A DNA stretch of 64,000 nucleotides from contig JAHEWK010000001.1 in assembly GCA_020740775.1 (NCBI GenBank), positions 3,720,001 through 3,784,000 of the forward strand. The letters are read 5' to 3'. Source of the stretch: Ilyonectria destructans. Taxonomy: Eukaryota; Ascomycota; Sordariomycetes; Hypocreales; Nectriaceae. Of this stretch, positions 22,744 to 32,726 are shown piece by piece; the first letter of the stretch is position 1, and each line of letters begins with the position of its first letter. Under the pieces are notes generated by a model, which did not search any database, was not told the origin of the DNA, and saw only the letters and a list, made by a program, of their open reading frames with translations. The position numbers were made by a program, and so were the translations under genes.

Positions 22744-25414
22744 CCTCGAGGTTTTGCCTTGGAATCCGTTATGCCCTTGGTAACCCATTCGAGAATCACC
22801 ACTTGAGCCCTGTGGAGTTGAGGTTGACCGGATATTGGCCCACGAAGTGCCAGCTGTGACTGGACGCTTCATAGCAGCTTTTGACTCAAATGAAGATCCC
22901 TCACCCAACATTTTGCCTTGGAATCCGTTATGCCCTTGGTAGCCCATTCGAGAATCACCACTTGAGCCCTGTGGAGTTGAGGTTGACCGGATATTGGCCC
23001 ACGAAGTGCCAGCTGTGACTGGACGCTTCATAGCAGCTTTTGACTCAAATGAAGATCCCTCACCCAACATTTTGCCTTGGAATCCGTTATGCCCTTGGTA
23101 GCCCATTCGAGAATCACCACTTGAGCCCTGTGGAGTTGAGGTTGACCAGATGTTGACCAACGAAGTACTAGCTGTGACTAGACGTTTCATAGCAGCTTTT
23201 GACTCTAAAGATCCCTCACTCGATATTTTGCCTTGGAATCCGTTATGCCCTTGGTAACCCATTCGAGAATCACCACTTGAGCCTAGCGGAGTAGAGGTTG
23301 GCTGGATGTTGACCAACGAAGTACTGGCTGTGACTGGACGTTTCATAGCAGCTTTTGACTCAAATAAAGATCCCTCGCCTGATACCCTACCTTGGAATCC
23401 ATTATGCCTATGGAACCCCGTCTGAGGACCACTGCTTGAGCTTGGTGTCGTAGAGGTTAGTCGGGTGTTAACCAGCGAAGTGCCAGCTATGACCGGAGGC
23501 ATCACGGCAGCTTTCAGCTCAGAGGAAGATGTCTCCTTCGACTTTTTACCTGGGAATCCGGTATGCCCTTGAAACCCCATCTGAGAGTCGCTGCTGTAGC
23601 CTAGTGGGGTAGAGGTCGGCCGGACGGTGACCAGCGAAGCGTCAATTGTGACCGGAGGCTTCACCGGAGCTTTCGACTCATTCAACGAGAGAGAATCCAG
23701 GCTCGGAATTCCCATTCGCCCCTCTGTCCAGCTCTGCACAGCCTGTGTGACTGGGGCTCTTTGGGAGCCAGTGCTCGATTTGGCGATGTTGTCTCGTAAA
23801 ATTGTTGAATCTGAGCTGTGGAACCCTTGGTTGCCAGTGCTCGGTTTGGCAATGTTGTCTCGTAAAATTGTTGAATTTGAGCTGTGGAATCCTTGGTTGC
23901 CAGTGCTCCATTTAGCAGTGTTGTGGAACGAGTTTGTTAGCTGCGAGTGTTGATGATCTTGGGTACCAGTGCTCCACTGCGCAGTGTCATCGAACGGACT
24001 TGTCGACTGCGACGCTTGAGGTTCCTGTAGTCGAGTGCTATATTCGCTCCATTCGGCGCTGTTCTCAAACCAGTTTTCCAACTGCGGTTTCGATGGTGTG
24101 GCTGTCAAATGTCCGTTCTGAATTGAGGAATTGGGACTGAGGATGGGTTTCTCAGATTTCCTATAGTTGGACGTCAGTTCCGCTTCTATTTGATGGTTGG
24201 TTTGGCTGTTCTCATATCAAAGTCACTCACGTTTTCGGCGATGCAGAGCTAGCCCGCGAGGATGGTCTTGACAGCTGTAACCAGGGATGCCTACAAGCCT
24301 CGGAGGCTGTGAGACGATTTCCAGGGTCGGCTATCATAGACTTATTAATGAAATCACAGCAGTCTGAGCTCGCCCCCGTGGCTTCGAGGGCCGACAATGG
24401 GAAAGGGTGTCCTCGAAGAACGTAGTTAACAAGAACATTTGGATCCGGAAAGGCAGGGCGTTGAGTGGCCATCCTGAATGTGAGCTCGCCCAATGCCCAC
24501 ATGTCAACAGCGAATGTATAGGAAAATTCTTTGGACTCTGAAGAACCCTGGGAGCGAACTAAGCCTTTAAGCTCCGGGGCCATGTAACTGTCTGTTCCAA
24601 TGGCGGTCCGAAGCGCTGTATTCTCCTCCTCGGAACGCTTGGAAATGCCGAAGTCACCGATCTTGACCCACCAGTCGGGGCCAGGCTTATGAACAAGGAT
24701 ATTCTATAGAAGTGTGTTAGTTATGTCGACGCGTAAGAGAGTTATTCGTCGTGTTTGGGGGTTCACGTACTAATGGCTTGAGATCCCGGTGAGCGAAGCC
24801 GTTGTCATGCATATGCACGAGACCTTCAGCAAGCTGCAAGACAATACTCTTGACCTGGTCCTCGGGTAAGGGCTGGTAGAGGTATCTATTTAAATCGCCA
24901 TGTTCGAAGTACTCCATAGCTATGAAGACTGTGTGCTCGGACATGTACCAGCCGTGACATTTGACGAAGCAATCAACGTACTTAATAGCAGTGCGTTAGC
25001 AATTTCTGTCAGTTACGAGAACTATTTACTGGGAGGTCACACCTTCTCGTGAGAAAACTTGGTCATGGCCTCCAGTTCTCTCGAGTAGTCCATCGATGGA
25101 CTCATCAGCATCTCCTTGACAGCTCGGAGAGTTCCAGTTGAGGGACCGGAGTCGCACCTCTCCAGCCATACATCGCCATAACCGCCTTCGCCAAGCTTGT
25201 GTTCACGGCGCCATACTTCATCAACGCGGGCCCTCCGTCTTCGGCTGGCGTGAGGAGGTGTCACAAAGAAGGTGTGTTGGGTCGCGCCGTCGGGGAGAAA
25301 GCGAGTGTCTAACTTGGAGTCGCGGACGAGGTCCGGGAGTGTGTGATGCTGGTGCAATCGATGTTGAGGCCGTTGAGCACCCGTATCTTGGCTTTGTTGT
25401 CTCATTGCAGGCAA
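22741..25414 (-). CDS. Ser/Thr protein kinase with two classes of C-terminal repeats
   Basis: Four exons on the minus strand: 25043..25414, 24771..24980, 24231..24703 and 22741..24160, giving 824 residues; introns are 62, 67 and 70 nt and all phases match. The catalytic domain (about residues 70-340) is complete: LGEGGYGDVWL, RAVKEM (Lys), GFAHRDLKP, IGDFGISK, AIGTDSYMAPE, MWALGELTFRMAT and HPWLQL. The C-terminal half is repetitive. First come about five units of roughly 22 residues built on N(T/I)AxxSTGNQ (residues about 380-485), then six units of 53 residues (552-824) ending abruptly at a stop. The kinase is active-looking; its substrate is unknown. It is divergently transcribed, 477 bp from the HeLo-pseudokinase gene, suggesting shared control and a functional link (inference). 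The C-terminal end looks truncated, because a shifted coding remnant follows. Confidence 0.85.
22744..23679 (-). repeat. Six in-frame tandem repeats of 159 bp (53 residues)
   Basis: The unit recurs at a 159-bp spacing (the CCTTGGAATCC word at about 22759, 22918 and 23077, then 156 bp and again 159 bp). Each encodes ESKAxxKxPV, then TS, NI, TSTP, SSGDSRMGYQGHNGFQGK and a variable acidic/Ser end. The two copies nearest the 3' end of the gene are almost identical in DNA, while copies further upstream diverge progressively. This points to recent expansion from the 3' side. Confidence 0.9.
23761..24072 (-). repeat. About five degenerate ~22-residue repeats (NxAxxSTGNQ)
   Basis: Within the same exon the protein contains units starting WFENSAEWSEYST, FDDTAQWSTGTQ, FHNTAKWSTGNQGFHSS, RDNIAKPSTGNQGFHSS and RDNIAKSSTGSQ. 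The two central units are nearly identical in DNA at a 66-bp spacing. The N-x-A core with a following G-N-Q recalls short fungal amyloid-signalling repeats of HET-s type in spacing and composition; that resemblance is by eye only. Confidence 0.75.
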
Positions 25415-25891
25415 CCCAGGTTCCTTTACTTGAACTGAAACTAAGACCGACAGATACGTGCTATACTGGTTCCGAAAGGCGGAGACGTCGCATTGGCGAT
25501 ACGAGCATCGGGGGGATCAACCTAGATCATTCTCATAACGAAGGTCAACCACCACAGACGAGAGGACCAAATTAACAATAAAGATGACGGTCCATGGGCA
25601 ACGCAAGGGAGGGGGTCAAGAGGAAACAAGTCGCCTCAAACTCAGCCCCGCAATAGCCGCCGAGTCGACTCAGCCGCACAAGGCTGCGAGGGACGAACGT
25701 CTATGGTCGACGGATTATCCACTAGTAGGATTGCGGCGTGTAAGGCGAACGATGCCTGGCTAGTGTTCCCTCCCAAGTCTGCCTCGCTCATTCATGATCG
25801 CATCCCAAGTTCATAAACCTCCCCTCATCACCACCGCCCGAAATTCCGTATCATTTCCTAACGTTAATAGTCGCAGCGACTGCTTCAGAAG
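25415..25891. promoter_or_regulatory. Shared divergent promoter of the kinase/HeLo-pseudokinase pair
   Basis: The two start codons lie 477 bp apart and point away from each other. The interval has no open frame of note and no clear TATA box. Co-regulation of the two genes is an inference from this arrangement. Confidence 0.5.
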
Positions 25892-27722
25892 ATGGAACTC
25901 GGTACTGTCGTATCAGCAGTTGATGTCTGCCACAGGTACTTACTTAGCTCAGTCACTCACACCTCCCTTGCTCCGCCCCAGCATCACGACCGTTTCTGAT
26001 CATGCTTTGAACCAACCTAGGTGCATACTGTTCATAATTGAGCACTGTGAAAATTACAAGGCCGCCAATGATGAGGTGGCAGAGCGCATCGCCATTGTGG
26101 AAGTCAGTTGGACTCGGACGCGGATGCAGACAGACTTCCTCCAGCCCCTAGGTCCCATCATTGACGCTGAGCATCACCGCGTCCTGGACAATGTCCTCGG
26201 CATCCTAGCAGCCAAGCTCTCGTCCGCAGTTAGCAGCCTCAAGTCTGTTCTCGCAAAGAAGAATAAGAACGGTGGCGAGCTGAGGGAAGGTTTCCTTGGA
26301 TTCTCCAAAGGGGTTCGGAAAGCCAAGTATGCCTGGGTCAAGGATGCACTTGACGACGTGATTCGAGACCTGGAGGAGTGGCAGAGACGCTTCGATCCCT
26401 CATGGTTCCTCATCATGCGGATGGCGAATCCCGTCATCGACAAGCAGCTCCGTGTGGCAATGGGGCAACCTCCATCAACACCACAGCATCTTGCTGTTGG
26501 ATCGGAGCAATCGTCGCAACCGACACCCCCCCGACCCCCTCCGTCTCCGTTCGGGCCCAGACGACAAAGGTCAGACCAGCAACCCCAACAACCCCGTCCG
26601 AATGCCATCCTCGCCACCGGACTGCAGCAAACCTCTTCTCCATTGTCCTTGGCCGATGGACTCAGGACTGCCCTCCGTCCTAATGGCGCTCGCCACTCGA
26701 TCTTCCTCCCTCCCGTGGCTTTCGATTTCACGCCCATACCGTACTCAAAGGCCAAGGCGGCTCGCCGCCGTGGCTCCAACGATCGTTGGTTCATCGTCGA
26801 CTCATTGGCCTGCAGACCAGGAATGGCTGACACCATGACAAACGATGTTCGCGACTTGGCACAGAAGCTCTCCTGTGCTGATCCGCTGACATTTGGCCTC
26901 CTCAATTGCAAGGGCGCTATGAGAATCACTGACCCTCGCCAACCTTCGCGCATCTTCTCCTTTGACCTTTTCTTCCGCATCCCAGACGGCTTGGAGATAC
27001 CCCAAAGCTTGCGTCAGGTCCTCCTCCTCTACCCTGGAGGCAGCGACTCTGCTCTCTCCATCACCCGTCGTGTACGCATCGCGCAGCAGCTAGCCAAGTC
27101 GATCAGTTACGTCCATACCTTTAATTTCGTCCACAAGAGCATTAGTCCAGAGTCTATTCTCCTCTTAGAAGACCTCGAGTCCTCCCATAGTGCTACCTTC
27201 CTGGTTGGCTTCGATCGCTTTCGCTCCGCCGATGGTGCCACGATCCGTCAGGGTGACAGCGCCTGGTACCAGAACATCTACCGCCACCCCAGCCGTCAAG
27301 GGGAGAATCCCGAAGACACATACCGCATGCAGCACGACATCTACAGCCTCGGCGTCTGCCTGCTTGAAATTGGTCTCTGGCAGTCGTTTGTGGAGTATCC
27401 TACTGACACACCGAGTCCTGGTGGGCCCATCCGTGAATTCGCAAGCCGTTTAATGCTCCGTGGCGGTAGAAACGATTCTCCCGCGGTGATGGGCTTCCAA
27501 GCCAAGCAATACATGGAAGATTTGGCAAAGGAGAAGCTCCCGCAGGCCATGGGCGAGAGATACACTCGGGTCGTGCAGTCATGCCTGACCTGCCTAGACG
27601 AGGACAACGAGGATTTTGGTGGTGACGCGGCACAGCAGGCAGCAGCCGACCCGGACGGCATCCACCTCGGCGTGCGCTTCTACGAGAAGATTCTTGAGCG
27701 GCTGAATGAGATAGTGATTTGA
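25892..27722 (+). CDS. HeLo-like N-terminal domain + C-terminal pseudokinase
   Basis: Exons 25892..25935 and 26021..27722 give 581 residues. The 85-nt intron joins MELGTVVSAVDVCHR to CILFIIEHCENYKAANDEVA in phase; an unspliced start at 25794 gives an uncharacteristic N-terminus. The first 170 residues are helical with family-like blocks (VAERIAIVEVSWTRTRMQTD, KYAWVKDALDDVI, LEEWQRRFDPSWFLIMRMAN), the pattern of fungal HeLo/prion-inhibition type domains. A Pro/Gln-rich linker follows (about 175-300). The C-terminal domain has kinase fold landmarks without catalytic residues: HRD is replaced by HKS (about residues 385-387), DFG by GFD, while the later MQHDIYSLGVCLLEIGLW helix is normal. HeLo domains act as membrane-disrupting death executors in fungi. 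The layout parallels animal MLKL. The function here is inferred. Confidence 0.85.
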
Positions 27723-28206
27723 TCACGGCGATGATGATGAAGGTATGATGTACGCTTGCTTGGCGAACTGCTTTAATATATTAGGATTGTTGTTTTGAAT
27801 CATACCCATTAGGTGACTCATGCCATGAACCGACAGCAAAGGAACCACAATATGCTTACCACCCAGCGCACAGTATTTGACATGCTGCAATTCACAAAAG
27901 TTGCGAGATGCCTGGGATCGGCACAGGAGATATCAGAGGCAGGCTAAGCAAATTTAGTCGGAGAGCATCAAGCGCTAGAAAGAACAGGACCAGTAACGCC
28001 CACTCGTCGTACGTAAGAAGCACAGCGGAGACCCATCTGAAGATCTATTTTCCATGCATAACTCGAGCCAACCGTCAGGGTTTAGATGCAAACAATGGAG
28101 CTCCTCCAGGCTCCTGCCGTGGTTGAACCTGAGGTGTAAGTGAGCCTCAGGTTGACGAGCCAGGCAAATTCTGCCGCCGGCCCCCCTCACCGCCCTGGAA
28201 ATCCAC
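27723..28206. other. Intergenic with one perfect hairpin
   Basis: This lies between the pseudokinase gene and the U2 snRNA gene. No protein gene is seen. A perfect 9-bp inverted repeat (AACCTGAGG ... CCTCAGGTT, 10-nt loop) lies at 28126-28153; it may be a terminator-like or regulatory structure, or chance. Confidence 0.4.
28126..28153. repeat. Perfect 9-bp inverted repeat upstream of U2
   Basis: AACCTGAGG at 28126-28134 pairs with CCTCAGGTT at 28145-28153. It lies about 110 bp upstream of the U2 snRNA start. No known element is recognised. Confidence 0.5.
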
Positions 28207-28213
28207 TATATAA
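28207..28213 (+). promoter_or_regulatory. TATA-like element of the U2 snRNA gene
   Basis: TATATAA lies about 50 bp upstream of the predicted U2 5' end, a plausible position for a polymerase II snRNA core promoter. Confidence 0.5.
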
Positions 28214-28260
28214 TTCTCGCTCGCCCGCCGCCTTTTTGGTTTTTTTCTTCCTTTCTCCTT

Positions 28261-28455
28261 AGCTCTCTTTGCCTTTTGGCTTAGATCAAGTGTAGTATCT
28301 GTTCTTTTCAGTTTAATCTCTGAAAGATCTCTAAGGAGATCAATCTTGATTATTCCTATTTTTGGTTCTCGGGAGGTTTCCTCTGTGCTTGCACATGATC
28401 CCACCCACAGTGTCCCTGGTATTACACTGCCTCCAGGTGATGCGAACTGCGCTGA
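28261..28455 (+). ncRNA. U2 spliceosomal snRNA
   Basis: The plus strand contains the highly conserved U2 5' domain: stem-loop I (GCCTTTTGGC), then TTAGATCAAGTGTAGTATCT with the branch-site recognition element GTAGTA at 28292-28297, then GTTCTTTTCAGTTTAAT. Stem-loop IIa is visible as GATCTC-TAAG-GAGATC (about 28326-28341). The Sm site ATTTTTGG is at 28358-28365. Stem-loop IV (CCTGGTATTACACTGCCTCC followed by AGG) is near 28414-28437. The order and spacing match U2 RNAs of about 190 nt. U2 pairs with the intron branch site in pre-mRNA splicing. The 5' end is set by alignment to the conserved start; the 3' end is approximate. All features look intact, so it is probably functional. The open frames over it on both strands are spurious. 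Confidence 0.94.
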
Positions 28456-29609
28456 GCTCACGTTTTTCATTGCTTCTCAGGCTTGCCTGGGTGGTGAAGA
28501 AGATCGCCCTTTTCTTGGGGCCCGGTCTCTAGCAGTGCTGCGTGACATGCAACTCAACCCTTGACTCACTCTGAAATCTACCAACCTGCTCCGTGGTTTA
28601 TTTCTATTTTTGTGCAAGGAAGATAAACATCGACCCTTTACTCACCGCGACATCCTGGATTGAGTGGATGTCGAGGTCCATCAAAACGGCCTACACTTCA
28701 ATTTCCCTCGTAAATTTCTTCCATCGCACTTGAAGCGACGCTGCCTGAAATGTTTATTTTCTACCTGCGTTCTCGAGCTGTCCAGTTGTGTGCTGCCTGT
28801 GCATCGTTGCGGCGCCTGATTCTGAAGGCACTAGATAACCACTTGGCACCGTTCTCCCCTCTGTGCCTGGACTTGCATCTGGCATTCCACTCACCGCCTA
28901 AACTTAGTCCTGTGTTCCGTGGTGAAGGCCATTCCCTACTGGGCTCTCGTGGACGGACATGGCCAACCACCATTTGCTCTTGAATCTCTAGGGTAGCTGG
29001 GTTTTCAACACGCCGCTGCTGGAACTCATTCATGCTTCTGTTCGCCCCAGTGCGTCTGTCCCCTGTATTTTATCGTGTGTAGAGCTCTATCTATACTTCC
29101 CATACACATTGTAGGCTCGTATGTGGTGTGAAGGGGACCAGCGTAAGAGGCTTGGAAATGATGGTCCTTTGATGATGTTGGTTCTGATGGGATTCGTTCA
29201 CTCACACGCAATGTCCTTGAACTCCTGCACAACGGAATACGCATAGTGCCTCACCCGTCTAGAGAGGGACCATACATGCAAATTCTACAACAGTCACCGG
29301 TACAATAGCTAGTTGTTAGTACAATTCGCCATATCCTGACATCCCACAAAGCTCCAAATCGTCGTGTGCTCATTACCAGAGTTCTGTACCTTGGTGCGCC
29401 AAAACAGGGTTAGCGCGGGCCCTGCACCAGCTCCTCCAAAAAGTGCATCTGCCGCGCCCGCCTTATTAGGGACGAGCAACCCAACATCCAAACGCCAGCC
29501 GCCCTCCGTCTCCCGTCGCGAACCAGAAACAGGACCCTCCCTTCGCCTCCCCAGGACTCTTCACAGCGGTAAACGGTGCGGTGCACATCCGCGCTGCTAC
29601 GACGTCATC
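28456..29609. other. Intergenic between U2 and lsm8
   Basis: No gene is recognisable on either strand; open frames are short and without domains. The right end is C-rich leader of lsm8. Confidence 0.5.
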
Positions 29610-30049
29610 ATGGCGACCCTCGGAGGATTCCTCAACAGTACGGCCAGCCCTCCAAATCCGAACTCGAGACACCACGCTGACCACAACCCCGCGCTCCAGA
29701 GAAAGTCCTGATCGTCACGGCCGACTCTCGCATCCTCGTCGGCACACTGGCCGCCTGCGACCAGAGCACGAACCTGGTACGTCTGCCCCAGTACCTCCAA
29801 GGCTCCTCGCCATAGATATCCTCTCATGCTGACCGCATCGGCTCCCTCGTACAGGTCCTGAACAGCGCCACGGAGAGAATTATTCGGACGACCGACGACC
29901 CAGAGCCCTCCGCCCAAGTGCCGCTCGGCCTCTACCTCGTGCGCGGAGACAATGTCTGCTCGATTGGTCTCGTCGACGAAGCGCTCGACGATAGCATTAA
30001 CTGGTCGGAAGTCAAGGGCTCGGCGATAGGAGGCATAAAACACGTATAA
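29610..30049 (+). CDS. lsm8: U6 snRNA-associated Sm-like protein LSm8
   Basis: Exons 29610..29637, 29700..29776 and 29855..30049 give 99 residues; introns are 62 and 78 nt and all phases match. LSm8 defines the nuclear LSm2-8 ring that binds the 3' oligo(U) of U6 snRNA. The Sm1 motif reads KKVLIVTADSRILVGTLAAC followed by DQSTNLVL; the Sm2 motif is LGLYLVRGDNVCSIG, with the RGDN signature. The length is typical. It lies 1.2 kb from the U2 snRNA gene. Confidence 0.93.
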
Positions 30050-30287
30050 CGGAATCGACTAGAAACCTCCATGATTTGCATTTGTTGTTTCTAGGGTATG
30101 GCATCCACTGTTGAGAGACACGGACCTCTCCTGTTAGGTGGTATTGGTAAAGATCACGGCGTTTGATTACGAGGAGTTCTAGACAATCTATTTGGCATTT
30201 TCAAGGGTATGTGCCCATTCAATTTATCCATCTCGGTTTATCCAAATGTGCTAATATATATACCTCGCCATTGAAGTGTTTATATGT

Positions 30288-31756
30288 TCATCCAAAAAGT
30301 CTCTGCATCAGAACTTCCTTAAAGATCTCTTCACCAGGAGACTCGATGAGTCGGTTGATTCGGTTGCCCTTGCGAACACTTAACCAGGCCATTTCATCGC
30401 CAGGGACTTGGTCCAGAGCCACGAATTTGGGGTCATCGTCTGGATTCTCGGTGGAGGCTACTGCACCCTCAGCAGGCTTGGCCCTGTGACGGTTGTCGAT
30501 GACGTGCATGCCGCGAGTCCACTGACCAGCGGTCTCAACACGGATATCCTCTGGCTTCGCGGGCGTCTTCCACTTGGGATCGTCATGAGTCAACATGTAC
30601 CACACAGTCAGGGGATCATGCAATGAAAGGCCTGGCTCCTCTCCGTCTCGCAGAATGTCCTCGATTTTCCCAAAAGCGCCATTGACGAAGTGTGCGGACC
30701 AGATGGCAAGGGGGCTGCCGGCATCAACGTGTGCCTTGACGTTCTCCGCAAAATAGCTCTTGGTGATGAGATGGGGAGTGGTGATGTCGAGAGGGGCGAG
30801 CGTCAACTTGAGCTGACGAGAGAGCCTGGCGGGATAGGGGGGCAATGTCGAGAGCTCCTGGGGAAGCGCCGGCATAGTGGCATGGGGGTTGAATGACGTG
30901 AGTGCATATACTCGGGCGGCGGCAACGGCGTCGGCGTAGCAATTAAATTCGGCGACGGGAGTCGCGTTGCCCTCGCAATGCACAGCTCCGCCCATGACCA
31001 CAAGTTCCTTCACTCGGAGGAATGTCTCCGGGTCTGCGGCAGCTGCGAGAGCGACAGTCGTCAATGGACCCAGAGCCAAGATGGTAAAGGTATCGACCGG
31101 GTTTTCCTTAAGAAGGCGAAGGATCTCCAGATGAGCCGGAATCTTGGATGGTGTGAAGTGGGGAGAAAAATCGTCTGGGTTAGCCGAGTTGTCACCGTCC
31201 TTGAACAGACTCTTCCAAGTATCCGCAGGGCTTAGTTGCGGATGGGCCTCGTGAACATTGTGTAGCCCATCGATGCCATCTGGGAGGTATTCCGTCAGCT
31301 GAGGTAGTCATGAAAACGGGAAAGAATTCGACTCACGGAAGTAGTCAGCCATCAACTCCTCGTCACACAGAGGGTGCTCAGGCCCAACAGCAACAATGGG
31401 CTTGCTCGCCTTCATTGCTCCAAAGCCTTCGGGCTTTCCAGTCGACTTCCTCCACTCGAGTTCCTTGTCGAGAACGTGGAAGAGAGAAACCACATTATGA
31501 AGGGTGCTACAAACTGGGTCAGTTTTGGTAACCGTGTGGTATGCAGAGGAACCATACCTTGTCAGCGGGACGTTGCCATATGTGACCGAGATCATGGCCA
31601 CATCGAGCTCTTCGGGAGCGGCACTTAGAGCCAGGAGCATAGCGAGGACATCGTCGACGCCTTGAGACCCGTTAGAATACGAGGAAAGAAGTGCCAGTTG
31701 TGGTGCGAAATCTTACCTGGGTCCGTGTCGATGATGATTCTGTGCTTGGGGGCCAT
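30288..31756 (-). CDS. Nucleoside hydrolase (inosine-uridine-preferring family)
   Basis: Four exons on the minus strand: 31717..31756, 31558..31660, 31337..31506 and 30288..31279, giving 434 residues; introns are 56, 51 and 57 nt and all phases match. The enzymes hydrolyse the N-glycosidic bond of nucleosides for purine or pyrimidine salvage. The N-terminus holds the metal-binding signature IIIDTDPGVDDVLAML; YFHGIDGL lies at the next conserved block, TILALGPLTTVALA and VVMGGAVHCEGN follow, then EFNCYADAVAA, and the C-terminal LHDPLTVWY carries the family Asp/His region. It is longer than bacterial members (about 310) because of an extended middle (FKDGDNSANPDDFSP) and tail, as in other fungal members. 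No signal peptide is seen, so it is probably cytosolic. Confidence 0.93.
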
Positions 31757-32726
31757 CTTGGTCTGGAGGCGAGTGTTTATAGTGGACGCTCGGGGTAGTG
31801 ATCAAGTACAGGGAGGGTGAAGCAATGAGCAGAGCGTGTGGAATGCTGTACAGCCCGCAGATATGAGGTAACAGCCCGAGCAACAGACAGATAGAGACTG
31901 TCTGAAGGCAAAAAATATATATGAGAAAGCAGCAAATTTCTTGAAAGGACAGCTTCCTCTTTTAGCGAACTGCGAGATGTCAAGATAAAGGCTGAACTAG
32001 GTCATGCTCGACGGAGCCTTGGCATTTCCCCTCTCTTAGTTTTGGGCAAGTGGAAGGTGGGGTGGTGGCCGGCTGATGAGATAAGCCCCTCATCGTGGAC
32101 GGCTCCGACGATCTCAACATCGGGGCACGCCGATACTTATAGACTAAGCGAGCCGCCTATGGGTTAGAGTTGGAATGACCAAGATGGAATATCTCCGTTT
32201 ACCGCTTTTTCCAAGTCAAGGCATCCAACAAGGTGCGAACCATGCGAACCATAAGAACTTTGGATAACCTAGATGGTGGTCTCGTCAAGGTGCTGCGGTG
32301 CTGTGGCGACTTGAGCTGTTAAAAAATATTTCGGTCCAATCCGGCTTTTCTAACAACACCGTGAAGGCTTATTCTAGATGACCTGTGGCTATTTCAAACA
32401 TATAGCAATCCGGCCCCGTTCCCCAGCCCAGACGCCCAGCTCTTCGAAGCTTAAGACAATGGGAGCCCTGCTATGAGTTACTAGCCTTCCGTTGGGTCGA
32501 GGGTTTCCAAGCCCATGCAATTTATTCGCGTCTATTTAGTGACTCCTGATAAACACCGGTTTTTTATCCTCTTCTTTCTAGTCTAAATGCAAAGTCCCAG
32601 TCACATAATTTTACTTTTTTCCGTCTAACTAGACAGGTGGCCACTAGGTATCATCAATTCAAGCATCGAGGTAGCGGTCCAAAGGCTGCTCCTCGCATTT
32701 TGGGTTTCTCAATTTTGAGACATCAC
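31757..32726. other. Intergenic, no gene seen
   Basis: This is the promoter side of the nucleoside hydrolase gene and the 3' flank of mtd1. Short open frames only. Confidence 0.5.

Noticed and set aside
25794..25891. ATG at 25794 as start of the HeLo-pseudokinase
   Set aside because: Using it requires reading through a good GTACTT...CCTAG intron and replaces the typical MELGTVVSAVDVCHR start by low-complexity residues.
28147..28470. 107-residue minus-strand frame and a 72-residue plus-strand frame at 28346-28564
   Set aside because: Both overlap the U2 snRNA structure and have no protein-family features.
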